Positions 8,278 to 16,240 of a DNA stretch of 64,000 bases are shown piece by piece (the stretch's first letter is position 1; each line of letters opens with the position of its first letter). A model generated the notes under the pieces. The model was not told the DNA's origin. It saw only the letters and a program-made list of their open reading frames with translations, and searched no databases. Location of the stretch: positions 1 through 64,000 of the forward strand of contig JAEOUA010000002.1 of the NCBI GenBank assembly GCA_016839555.1. The letters are read 5' to 3'. The DNA comes from Promethearchaeota archaeon (GTDB taxonomy: Archaea; Asgardarchaeota; Lokiarchaeia; Sigyniarchaeales; SOKP01). Both the position numbers and the translations under genes were made by a program.

Positions 8278-9618
8278 TTATTTGGTTAAAAATCGATTTA
8301 GAATATAATGTACACCGATTCCAATTCCCCAGCCTAAGATCGCAATCGGACTCCATGGGAAACCGCCAGCGATTAGATTTAATACGACCATATCAACGCA
8401 TGTGGGTATATATACATGAAGATGCATTCTAAGAGTCCATTTAAGAACTCTTTTGACCCTAATCATTAAAATCCAGTAGATTGAATAATGAGCACTAAGA
8501 CCTATTAACCATCCTAACGCAGCATAAATTAATATTACTAGATCCAATGACAATACAATCAAAGCAATAGCAATTAAAATTAGACCAACTATGTACATTA
8601 CAATATGTCCTAAAAATGTCCATTTCCAGGCTACAAACAATTTTATTTTTGATTGGAGTTCTTCTTGGGATAATTCTTCAGATTTTTCTTTAAGAACCGT
8701 CTCTGCGTCTTTTTGTAAATCTCCATACTTCATTGCTATGAAAATATGGAAGGCTAAAAATATTCCCCAGATAAGCAAAGTTACAAATGGAGAGACCGTA
8801 TCAATAGGCGGAAGGAGCAATCCCCTAATAATATTAAAGGGATTAAACCCAACGTATAATGCAGCGTGAATAATAACTCCTTTTTTTACGGGGGCAATTT
8901 CTTTCTTATAGAAATAAAGAAAATATCCAAAGATGTGAATAACTAACGCGATACCCCAGAGTATCGAATTAAAAATACCGTTCTCAAGGTCTATTGGAAA
9001 GAAAAGCGTGTAGATTAAAATTTGTGCCACGATGAAATAGGTAATGTGTGCAGCTAATATCAAAAGATTTGCTACTTTACCGGCAGCTAATTTCTTAGCT
9101 CTTTTTTCAGTGATTTCCGTTTCTTCTCTCATTATTCTAGCTCTTTCCTTCTCAACCTTTTTATCCCAGGTAAGATATCCGATTCCATGATATGCAAGAG
9201 CAATCCCCCACATAATTAGCGGCCAATAGAAATAGATGATATTAACAGTTCCCAGTGTCATTAAATTTCCAAAAACAACGATTAAATTTACCATCACATA
9301 AACCCATGCATGAAAGACGAAAAATATCTTAAAGAGGGATTGGGTTTTTAATTTCGCTAAGAATGGAGTAACTTCATAATTGATTCCAAATATAAGCGCA
9401 TGAATACCAACACCTATTCCCCACCCAAGCATGGGAAAGATGGGCCAGAAGAATAAAATTCCTGTTACGCCTATTGCTAAGATCCAGACCATCACCAATA
9501 AAGCTATTACAGCAGCGTAAGCGAATAGATGGAGCACCAAAATAATTCTATTTGCTTTTTCTTTTTTGCTTGTAACTTCTGAAATTTTTTTTGATTTTTT
9601 TATGTTTGTTTCATTCAT
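8278..9618 (-). CDS. Polytopic protein of six 2TM-domain units with paired intramembrane histidines
   Basis: The 446 residues fold into about twelve hydrophobic helices arranged as six hairpins. The second helix of each hairpin carries a W-[GL]-I-x4-H motif: WGIGVGIHAL, WGIALAYHGI, WGIALVIHIF, WGIFLAFHIF, WLIGLSAHYS and WGIGIGVHYI. The first helix of each carries H-x3-Y or similar: VLHLFAY, VFHAWVY, AAHITYF, IIHAALY, LGHIVMY and MHLHVY. This fits the 2TM domain family (PF13239 type), usually found as one hairpin in small proteins or fused to regulators, here amplified sixfold. Two cytoplasmic-looking charged linkers (around residues 155-180 and 300-325) divide the protein. The histidines could bind heme or metal, which is inference. 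The gene is monocistronic. Confidence 0.7.
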   Translation of the reverse strand: MNETNIKKSKKISEVTSKKEKANRIILVLHLFAYAAVIALLVMVWILAIGVTGILFFWPIFPMLGWGIGVGIHALIFGINYEVTPFLAKLKTQSLFKIFFVFHAWVYVMVNLIVVFGNLMTLGTVNIIYFYWPLIMWGIALAYHGIGYLTWDKKVEKERARIMREETEITEKRAKKLAAGKVANLLILAAHITYFIVAQILIYTLFFPIDLENGIFNSILWGIALVIHIFGYFLYFYKKEIAPVKKGVIIHAALYVGFNPFNIIRGLLLPPIDTVSPFVTLLIWGIFLAFHIFIAMKYGDLQKDAETVLKEKSEELSQEELQSKIKLFVAWKWTFLGHIVMYIVGLILIAIALIVLSLDLVILIYAALGWLIGLSAHYSIYWILMIRVKRVLKWTLRMHLHVYIPTCVDMVVLNLIAGGFPWSPIAILGWGIGIGVHYILNRFLTK

Positions 9619-9811
9619 TTCGACATACCTCTTATTTTTTTAAAAAATTTTAAGGATTAATAAAAGATTAGATTATATTATTTAAGTATTTTTCATAGTC
9701 CAATTTTTTCATTTTAAGATTTTTTTAATCTTATTACTCTATTCCCTTCTTTTTATATGTAATCTATCACTTTTTAATCACAATTATACACATTAATTCC
9801 ATCAGAGATAT

Positions 9812-10312
9812 ATGGGAAATATTAGACCGTGGTACTGGCCAAAAGATGGGCAACCTCACAGAACAGAACCATTTACATGGATAATAAAAGGAAAGTTGGC
9901 AGCAAGTTGGTGGCCCGATCCTTATGTATTTGATATTTACAATGAGCAAGGAATAAAAGCTATTGTGAATTGTTCTGAATTTGATAATAAACAAGATATT
10001 CCTTCTCAGTTCGATTATTATCACTTAAATATTCCTGATTTGGGGATTCCTACTAATTATCAGTTAGAACGATTTCTAAAGATATGTGAAAAGCATATTG
10101 CTAGAAAAGAGGCAATTGTTGTCCATTGTGTTGCGGGATGTGGCAGAACAGGTCAGCTAATCGTTGCATGGGGAGCATATAACGGAATAATTCCCAAAAA
10201 TATGGATCCCGTAAAATGGATTCGACAATATAGAAAATGCTCCTTAGAAACAAAAGAACAGATGGAAGTTGCCAGAAAAATTTTTGAAAAATATAGAACT
10301 TATGAACTATAG
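9812..10312 (+). CDS. Dual-specificity/tyrosine-type protein phosphatase
   Basis: The 166-residue product has the Cys phosphatase loop HCVAGCGRTG (C106, R112; HCX5R-T) and a suitably placed general-acid loop with Asp76 (IPDLGIP). The N-terminus is rich in Trp and Pro (RPWYWPKDGQP, ASWWPDP), as in archaeal and plant-type atypical dual-specificity phosphatases. The family hydrolyses phosphotyrosine, phosphoserine or phosphoinositide-like substrates. The substrate is unknown. No kinase gene lies in the window. The start at 9812 is the first ATG before the fold. Confidence 0.85.
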   Translation: MGNIRPWYWPKDGQPHRTEPFTWIIKGKLAASWWPDPYVFDIYNEQGIKAIVNCSEFDNKQDIPSQFDYYHLNIPDLGIPTNYQLERFLKICEKHIARKEAIVVHCVAGCGRTGQLIVAWGAYNGIIPKNMDPVKWIRQYRKCSLETKEQMEVARKIFEKYRTYEL

Positions 10313-10402
10313 AAATTTATAGAATAAATTAGATTATATTAATTGAATAAGTAAATATATTTTTTATGGAATTACATAACTAAACATAAACTAAGGATTT
10401 GT

Positions 10403-11521
10403 ATGCAAAAATCTGATTATATTCAATTTATACTTGATAATATTAATGTGTTCAATTTAGATTTACCTAATACCATTCAGAATTCTGAAAATTTAAAAAG
10501 TAATTTGGAATCCCTAGATGAGAACGTTTTAAAAGCGATTGCGGGGTTTAATAAAAATATTTTAGACTATTTTTTAAAAATATTCTTGGAAAAAAGTCAA
10601 GAGGAAATCAGTAAATTAGTCAAAAAATTAGCAAAAATATCATATTTTATTAGGCCGACAGGCAATTTATCCTATTTATCGCCTAATCAAATAGTTTATG
10701 TTCTCGAAAAATTACCATCATTGGAAATGAATGACATAACCCCAGAAAAAATTAGTTTAATTGCTGATGAACAATTGGAGAAAGAATTCGGAGGTGCTCA
10801 AACTCAATATTCTAAAACTGAAGCTTTTGAGAACCAATTGGCTTCCGCAAGATATTACCTTTCAAGAATTGGTTATAAGAAGCAAGAAATTGATATAAAA
10901 ATTGAGGAAGTAAGTAAAGATCCCTCAAAATTGGATGAGTTATTTACTTTAGAAGTAAAAGAAATATATAATATACCAGAAGAACTTCAAGGAGACGAGC
11001 CAGAAGTAGAACAAAGAATTATAGAGCATCATATCCAATCAATCCAACAGGATATAAATAACGAAAGGGCTGAAAAAGTAGCAGAAATCCTTACTAATAT
11101 CAAGGCAGAGGTTGGAGATAAATTACCCGAAAATTATATACGAGTTTTTAAACAGATGCATCCCGATCGACTGAATAGAGCTTATAAGTTCTTAAAAGAA
11201 AGCAAAAGAAATGATAAACGAAAAGAACTTTATCTCGAATGGTTTTTCTCTAGCCATTTATTGGAAAATATTGAATTGAAAGTAGAGCATTGGCAAGTCT
11301 CTTCAAGATCTTCTCATGAGAACGTAGGAGTGTATACTGCGGGTGTTTCCTTTTCTAGATATGATAATATCATTAAGGAATTTTCGGATGATAAGTTAGC
11401 AAAAGTGCTTTCTATCGCTCGAAAGATTCTTAAAAAACCCTCGAAAAAACGAATTCAAAAATTAGGGCAGGATTTAATTGCTGAAACTGGCTTCGATGAG
11501 CATCTCTATTTCACGGATTAG
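10403..11521 (+). CDS. Unrecognised soluble, mostly helical protein
   Basis: The 372 residues are rich in Glu, Lys and Ile without signal peptide or membrane segment. The first 150 residues look alpha-helical (NTIQNSENLKSNLESLDEN). A middle acidic stretch (EELQGDEPEVEQRIIEHH) precedes a coiled-coil-like section. The C-terminal 110 residues look like a compact domain, with FFSSHLLENIELKVEHWQ and a Ser/Gly-rich loop before KLAKVLSIARKILKKPSKKR. I recognise no family. It follows the phosphatase by 90 bp on the same strand, so co-transcription is possible. Confidence 0.7.
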   Translation: MQKSDYIQFILDNINVFNLDLPNTIQNSENLKSNLESLDENVLKAIAGFNKNILDYFLKIFLEKSQEEISKLVKKLAKISYFIRPTGNLSYLSPNQIVYVLEKLPSLEMNDITPEKISLIADEQLEKEFGGAQTQYSKTEAFENQLASARYYLSRIGYKKQEIDIKIEEVSKDPSKLDELFTLEVKEIYNIPEELQGDEPEVEQRIIEHHIQSIQQDINNERAEKVAEILTNIKAEVGDKLPENYIRVFKQMHPDRLNRAYKFLKESKRNDKRKELYLEWFFSSHLLENIELKVEHWQVSSRSSHENVGVYTAGVSFSRYDNIIKEFSDDKLAKVLSIARKILKKPSKKRIQKLGQDLIAETGFDEHLYFTD

Positions 11522-11855
11522 ATATTTAAATTTTATTAACCCTTTTTATTTCGATAATCTTAAATTAAATAACAAGAAGAAAAAATTATTACTTAACCTT
11601 GTTTAAATTTTATTTTGCTAGTTCTGCTGATATAATTTTTTACGTAAATTATGTTCTTTCAATAAGTTTTTAATATCTTAATAAAAAGAAATCATCTAAC
11701 ATTTTGATTTCTAAAATTAGCAGAAATAATCTTATAGATTACTATTTATCGGCATCCTAATAAAACTTATCAAAAAAAAATATTTATAAATAAAAGTGAT
11801 CTATAATATAAATTAAAATATAATAAATAAAATATAATTTAGAGGATTGATAATT
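11522..11855. other. Intergenic region with leader of the 7TM gene
   Basis: This 330-bp stretch is A/T rich with no convincing ORF or RNA. AGAGG at 11841-11845 stands ten bases before ATG 11856 and favours that start over the TTG at 11847 used by the track. A TATA-like AAATATTTATAAATA sits near 11780-11795 as a candidate promoter element. Confidence 0.4.
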
Positions 11856-12530
11856 ATGCTATTTGTATCTGATTATGATTTTCCAGAACCTATTCGATCG
11901 ATTTTACTAATTTTAAAATTAATCACCGGAATAGGCTTAGTAATTATTGCAATTATTTCGTATTTATATGTTAGAGACACTCCTAGTGATGAAAAAAGTA
12001 AGAATTATCTCATGGGAATCTCCATGTTTTTCTTAATACTGGCATGTTCCAAGGCTGTTTATTTCTATCATGATTTTTTTGCCCTAGATGAATGGGATAC
12101 TGTGCTTTCGAGAATTGCTGACTCGATTTTCCTAATTGGATTCGTTATTTTTACGTATATGATAGAGAGGCATGTTTTCAAGAAGTCGAAATATGTTTTT
12201 ACGATAATAGGAGCTCTCATTCTGGTACTATATATTATTATATGGGTTCCATTAATCTCAACAATAATACTTTATATTGGATTGATAATAATGATAACAT
12301 TACCTCTAATCATACATATATTTATTGCAGTAAAGGGTTCTGGAGATGTTAAAAAAAGAGCTCTAATAATTACCCTTGGAATTGTAATTTTGATGTTTAG
12401 TTCATTCGGGCTATTTCTATTTAAATTACTTGGATTAATGTCTAATGATCTGAGTCTTTTAATTGGTCCTCCTATTGAATTAACAGGCTATATAGTTCTT
12501 GCTTATGGACTTATAACAATGGTTTATTAA
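11856..12530 (+). CDS. Seven-transmembrane protein of unknown function
   Basis: About 224 residues with seven hydrophobic helices, separated by short charged loops (VRDTPSDEKSKNY, ERHVFKKSK, GSGDVKKRA). The arrangement, with a short exposed N-terminus, resembles archaeal 7TM sensor-like membrane proteins that lack a signalling output domain. No retinal lysine motif or heme motif is evident. A protein of similar size and topology is encoded at 54175-54906, with a matching last-loop pattern (K-x-R/K-A/G-x-I-L), so they may be distant paralogs. Confidence 0.6.
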   Translation: MLFVSDYDFPEPIRSILLILKLITGIGLVIIAIISYLYVRDTPSDEKSKNYLMGISMFFLILACSKAVYFYHDFFALDEWDTVLSRIADSIFLIGFVIFTYMIERHVFKKSKYVFTIIGALILVLYIIIWVPLISTIILYIGLIIMITLPLIIHIFIAVKGSGDVKKRALIITLGIVILMFSSFGLFLFKLLGLMSNDLSLLIGPPIELTGYIVLAYGLITMVY

Positions 12531-12562
12531 ATTTTCTCTGTTTAAGAAGATGTAAGAGTTTA

Positions 12563-12688
12563 TTATCTTCTTATTTTAGGAATCCATTTAGGGACGTTCT
12601 TTTTATAGGTTCTGTAGTCTTCTCCGAAAAGCTCTTCCAAAATTTGTACTTCTCTATTAACCATCCAATTATAGGTAAAAATTTTATC
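12563..12688 (-). pseudogene. 3' remnant of an isoprenylcysteine carboxyl methyltransferase (ICMT) family gene
   Basis: Reading on the minus strand directly after the vapC stop codon, 41 codons encode NREVQILEELFGEDYRTYKK followed by NVPKWIPKIRR and a stop at 12563-12565. This is the conserved C-terminal signature of ICMT/PEMT-type membrane methyltransferases; the intact copy at 18940 has EEKYMEKRFNGEFIEYKQNV then RRWIP. The catalytic and membrane parts are missing. The remnant is in the same frame as vapC, whose stop separates them, which suggests that insertion of the toxin-antitoxin module or a deletion removed the 5' part. It is too short for the ORF track. Confidence 0.7.
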
Positions 12689-13087
12689 TTATTCCCAGTT
12701 TTGTAAAGATATTTGAGGAATTCGTTCATAATGACCTATATTTCTGGTATAGATAGTTTCCTTATTATTAATGGCTATACTTGCTATTAATTCGTCAAAG
12801 TCGCCAATTGATTCACCTTTTTTCCTTAATTTTGATGATATTTTTGCGTATATTTTTGCATCTGATATTGTAAAATCAATGATTGAAATACTATGTAAGA
12901 AATTTTCTATTTGTTTAAGATTTTCTTCAATTTTTGAGGAAAGATAAGCCCCTTTGTACAATTCTGCTACATTGAAAATAGTAGTTTTTATTATTGATTG
13001 TTCTTCAACTAGCTTCTCTATAACTTTAACTGCTTTTGGAATATTTCGAAAATAAGCGATAATTATATCACTATCTAAAATTGGCAT
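12689..13087 (-). CDS. vapC: PIN-domain ribonuclease toxin (VapC)
   Basis: The 132-residue product has the PIN acidic triad: Asp at ILDSDIIIAYF, Glu at FNVAELYKGAY and Asp in GDFDELIASIAI. VapC toxins cleave tRNA or rRNA when freed from their VapB antitoxin. The neighbour upstream on the same strand (13109-13348) is the antitoxin, 21 bp away in the usual antitoxin-first order. The C-terminal IYTRNIGHYERIP fits the conserved last strand of the fold. Confidence 0.88.
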   Translation of the reverse strand: MPILDSDIIIAYFRNIPKAVKVIEKLVEEQSIIKTTIFNVAELYKGAYLSSKIEENLKQIENFLHSISIIDFTISDAKIYAKISSKLRKKGESIGDFDELIASIAINNKETIYTRNIGHYERIPQISLQNWE

Positions 13088-13108
13088 ATTACATCTTTTT
13101 CCTTCTGA

Positions 13109-13348
13109 TTAAAAATTAAATGATCTTTCACTCGATTGTCTTAGACGATCATCATACAGAGTTTTTTCAATTTGTTCCCATTCTTCCGAAGAATTTTGAA
13201 AAATACCTGCAAATTCTTTTATTGATTTCTTATTTTTCTTCTTCTTAATTAAACGAGAAATAAAATCAGAAACAGATTCATTTTTTTTTTTTAACTCTAA
13301 TAGTTGGTTATAAATATGTTCTGGTATATCAATTGTTCGATGAGTCAT
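13109..13348 (-). CDS. vapB: VapB-type antitoxin, ribbon-helix-helix
   Basis: The 79 residues begin with a short strand (HRTIDIPEHIYNQL) and two helices (LLELKKKNESVSDFISRLI), typical of ribbon-helix-helix antitoxins of the archaeal DUF217/VapB group, followed by a Lys-rich linker and an acidic, Trp-containing tail (SSEEWEQIEKTLYDDRL) that would wrap the toxin. It should bind its own promoter as a complex with VapC. A TATA-like region lies upstream at about 13360-13380. Confidence 0.8.
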   Translation of the reverse strand: MTHRTIDIPEHIYNQLLELKKKNESVSDFISRLIKKKKNKKSIKEFAGIFQNSSEEWEQIEKTLYDDRLRQSSERSFNF

Positions 13349-13490
13349 ATTTAATTAAAAGTAATTTAGATATATATTCTTTTATAAGGGATACATACAA
13401 TTCTCTGTAGTTTGAAAAAAATCTGCATATAGAGTATATAATCTCATTTTTTTTATTAATCAATTAGGCTCTGCCTTGTTTTATCTTTCA

Positions 13491-13515
13491 AACGTTTTCT
13501 TGCTTAAAAAACGTT
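13491..13515. repeat. Perfect 8-bp inverted repeat (AACGTTTT/AAAACGTT)
   Basis: AACGTTTT at 13491-13498 and AAAACGTT at 13508-13515 can pair with a nine-base loop. It lies just past the amidohydrolase stop on the minus strand, so it could be a transcript end structure or an operator of the vapBC module. No clear U-tract follows on the minus strand, so a classical terminator is not supported. Confidence 0.35.
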
Positions 13516-13523
13516 AATTCTCC

Positions 13524-15146
13524 TCACTTCAGTTTCTTACGAAACACAGATTTTCCTCTAATTATGGTTTCCAAAATTGAGATTGTGTTCAAATCTTCTT
13601 TAGGAATCTCAAGAGGATTTTTATCCAAGATTACGAGATCCGCGAACTTGCCTGGTTTGATCGACCCCTTTATATTCTCCTCAAATGCAGCATATGCTCC
13701 GTTAATGGTATATGTTTTTAAAGCCTCCTTCACGGAAATACCCTGTTCAGGTGCGATTCCATATCGATTAACAAGCGCATAAATCCCATTAATAACATCC
13801 GGTTCTTCAACAGGGCAATCAGATCCTGCTGCAATAACTATTCCATTATCTACTAAAGTTTTATATGGATACGCATAGTGAATTCTTTCTTTTCCAATCC
13901 TCTTCTCCAACCATGTAGCTTCAGAAGTCATAAAGGGAGGTTGGCAGGAAACAATTAATCCTAACTCCTTTATATCCTCTACAACATCATCTTTTAATAA
14001 GGATGCATGTTCAATCCGATGCCGATGATCTTTACGAGGGCTTTCATTTAATAATTTTTTATATAAATCTACCAATAAACGATTTCCCTTATCTCCAATA
14101 GCATGAACTCCAATTTGAAATCCATTATCATGGGCAATTTTCATTTGATTATAAAGTCTATCCAAATCTACTACACAAAATCCACACTTTTCTGGCTGAT
14201 CTGAAAATGGCTCATACATGCACGCAGTAGCAGCACCAAAAGTCCCATCGATGAATAATTTTAAACAATTTACTTTAAATTTCGCTTCAGGATTTTCATA
14301 ATGAAGTGGGGGTTTTTTTAATATCTTCAATTTGTTTGGTTTTTCAGTGAATATCAATGTGTACCAATTTTGTAAAATCTTATCTTGTATAGCACGATAA
14401 ATAGGAATTTCAATAGCCCCGACACTTCCAAACTCCCCACCTTTATCAGCATGAACAATTCCGTGAAGAGATGTCAATCCTTTTTCCGCGAAATTTTTAA
14501 AAACTTTTTCCGCTGCTATATTAAATTCTTCGGGACTTGGAAGGGAATATTGTGATAATCCTAATCCAATAGCATGTTCTGAAAGAACTCCCGTTATCTC
14601 TCCTTTCTCATTTTTTCTTATTTCTCCGCCTTCCGGAGCTTTCGTATTTTCATCTATTCCCGCTAGTTCCAATCCTTTAGAATTTAAGATGCCAATATGC
14701 CCATCGTATCTTAAAATAAATAAAGGAATATCTGGAACGGCCTCATCCAAATCCCATCTGGTAGGTAATTTTGGATTGTCAAATTTTTCTTCCATTAGCT
14801 TTAATCCTAACAGTAATTCATCGGGCTTTTTATCCTTAGCTGCCTCTTTTAAAACTTCTTTTAACTCTTCTAAGCTTGTAATCTTTGAAAGATCGGGATT
14901 GATTAGAAAAAATAAATACATCACAGGATGAAGATGAGAATCAATAAATCCGGGTAAAAGAGTTTTTCCCTCTAAATCAATTAATTGGTACTGATTGCCC
15001 ATTTTTTCTTTAACCGTTTTTAAATCTCCGACCGCTAAAATTTTATCATCATTTATGCCAATTGCTTCTGGATCTGGATAATCTTCTTCCAGAGTTATTA
15101 TAACTCCATTATAATAAATAGTTTTATTATTATTCTCTCTTTCCAT
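13524..15146 (-). CDS. YtcJ-type metal-dependent amidohydrolase
   Basis: The 540-residue product has the amidohydrolase-3 layout: an N-terminal beta-sandwich strand (NGVIITLEEDYPD), the metal site GFIDSHLHP, GVHAIGDKGNR, RIEHASL, AAGSDCPVEEPDV and a C-terminal IKPGKFADLVILDKNP. YtcJ-like enzymes hydrolyse amide or formamide bonds such as N-substituted formamides. The exact substrate is not predictable. No signal peptide is present, so it is probably cytosolic. It is flanked by two toxin-antitoxin pairs on the same strand, in a region that also holds a gene remnant. Confidence 0.88.
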   Translation of the reverse strand: MERENNNKTIYYNGVIITLEEDYPDPEAIGINDDKILAVGDLKTVKEKMGNQYQLIDLEGKTLLPGFIDSHLHPVMYLFFLINPDLSKITSLEELKEVLKEAAKDKKPDELLLGLKLMEEKFDNPKLPTRWDLDEAVPDIPLFILRYDGHIGILNSKGLELAGIDENTKAPEGGEIRKNEKGEITGVLSEHAIGLGLSQYSLPSPEEFNIAAEKVFKNFAEKGLTSLHGIVHADKGGEFGSVGAIEIPIYRAIQDKILQNWYTLIFTEKPNKLKILKKPPLHYENPEAKFKVNCLKLFIDGTFGAATACMYEPFSDQPEKCGFCVVDLDRLYNQMKIAHDNGFQIGVHAIGDKGNRLLVDLYKKLLNESPRKDHRHRIEHASLLKDDVVEDIKELGLIVSCQPPFMTSEATWLEKRIGKERIHYAYPYKTLVDNGIVIAAGSDCPVEEPDVINGIYALVNRYGIAPEQGISVKEALKTYTINGAYAAFEENIKGSIKPGKFADLVILDKNPLEIPKEDLNTISILETIIRGKSVFRKKLK

Positions 15147-15292
15147 ATTATTATACCTTAAAAATATTAATTATCACTTAATCAAGTTAAATTATTTCTG
15201 ATTTTAAATAATTTTTTTTAATAAATTCATTTAATTAATAACCCTCAAATCCATCAAAAATTGACGATTTCAATATAGAATGATTCAAAATA

Positions 15293-15772
15293 TCACAAAA
15301 CAATCCAATCATGAAGAGGATTAACTATTTTTGTATTTAATGACTGAAATGAAGCATTAAGAAAATGTTTATCACATGTATATAAAATATCTACATTTTC
15401 AACGAAAGGAAGGACACAAAGAAAATCCCAAATATGAATAGAACTCTGAGCACTTAAATTCATAGCTTTTATAATGTGATTTCTTTCAATAATAAACCAG
15501 GTGATAAATTTGCTGGTAAGGAGCTTTGAACAGAAGGTATCCACTTGATGTATAGACATTTTTTTCCCCCTAAATCCTAACACATGAAAAATTTCAGATA
15601 ATTGATGAAAAGTCATATAAATTTGACTTTTTTGGATTTGTTCTTTTAAAAAATTATCAGATTCAGTGTGAAATTTTAATGCATCAGCAAATTCTTTCTT
15701 AGAAGAGAAATTTTCGATACTTGGTTTTTTAAGAGAGAAACTCCATATTTCAGTATCGATAAATACATTCAT
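15293..15772 (-). CDS. PIN-domain toxin of a second toxin-antitoxin pair
   Basis: The 159-residue product has PIN features: Asp6 in VFIDTEIWSFS, Glu in FHQLSEIFHVLG, and Asp in IHIWDFLCVLP followed by a late TCDKHF. The insert after the first strand (KKPSIENFSSKKEFADAL) is longer than in VapC of the first pair. The gene starts three bases after the stop of the upstream antitoxin, indicating co-translation. The target RNA is unknown. The acidic residues are fewer and less regularly spaced than in classical VapC, so the call is somewhat less firm. Confidence 0.72.
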   Translation of the reverse strand: MNVFIDTEIWSFSLKKPSIENFSSKKEFADALKFHTESDNFLKEQIQKSQIYMTFHQLSEIFHVLGFRGKKMSIHQVDTFCSKLLTSKFITWFIIERNHIIKAMNLSAQSSIHIWDFLCVLPFVENVDILYTCDKHFLNASFQSLNTKIVNPLHDWIVL

Positions 15773-15775
15773 ATT

Positions 15776-16054
15776 TTATTTTCCCCCAATATCATCATAA
15801 TCATATTCCTTAAAATCATTAGGACCTGCTCCTTCAACTTTTTTTTGTAATAATGAAAGAACAGTTTCCCTATCACTTTGAATCTCTAATGAATCAAATT
15901 CTTTATCTTTTCTTTTTTTATGCTCATTTAGAACATAAAGAATAGCATCCTCAAGAGTTACTCTTCTTTCTTTTTCTTGGGTTAATTTTCCAGCAAGCTT
16001 ATGAAGTTTTTTAAGTGTTTTTTTTGAAACTTTAATAGTTGTATAATTTCCCAT
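15776..16054 (-). CDS. Antitoxin partner of the PIN protein
   Basis: The 92 residues open with a ribbon-helix-helix-like strand and helix (YTTIKVSKKTLKKLHKLAGKL), then a second helix (TLEDAILYVLNEHKKRKDKE), and end in an acidic tail (DFKEYDYDDIGG) of the type that neutralises PIN toxins. It is encoded first, with its stop three bases before the toxin ATG. An A/T-rich stretch with overlapping TATA-like elements (TATACTATATATA) lies just upstream at about 16070-16095. Confidence 0.75.
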   Translation of the reverse strand: MGNYTTIKVSKKTLKKLHKLAGKLTQEKERRVTLEDAILYVLNEHKKRKDKEFDSLEIQSDRETVLSLLQKKVEGAGPNDFKEYDYDDIGGK

Positions 16055-16240
16055 AATAAATAATAAGTATAGATTGTATATAAAGTATACTATATATATT
16101 TTTAATCAAATCTTATAAAATGTAAATTAAAAATTATAATTTAACTCATATTCATCTCTATATTTTTTTATGGTTTTTAATCGTAATTTTTTAGTATTAT
16201 TCATAATTGTTTAAAAAAAGAAATATAGAAATAAAAAAAT

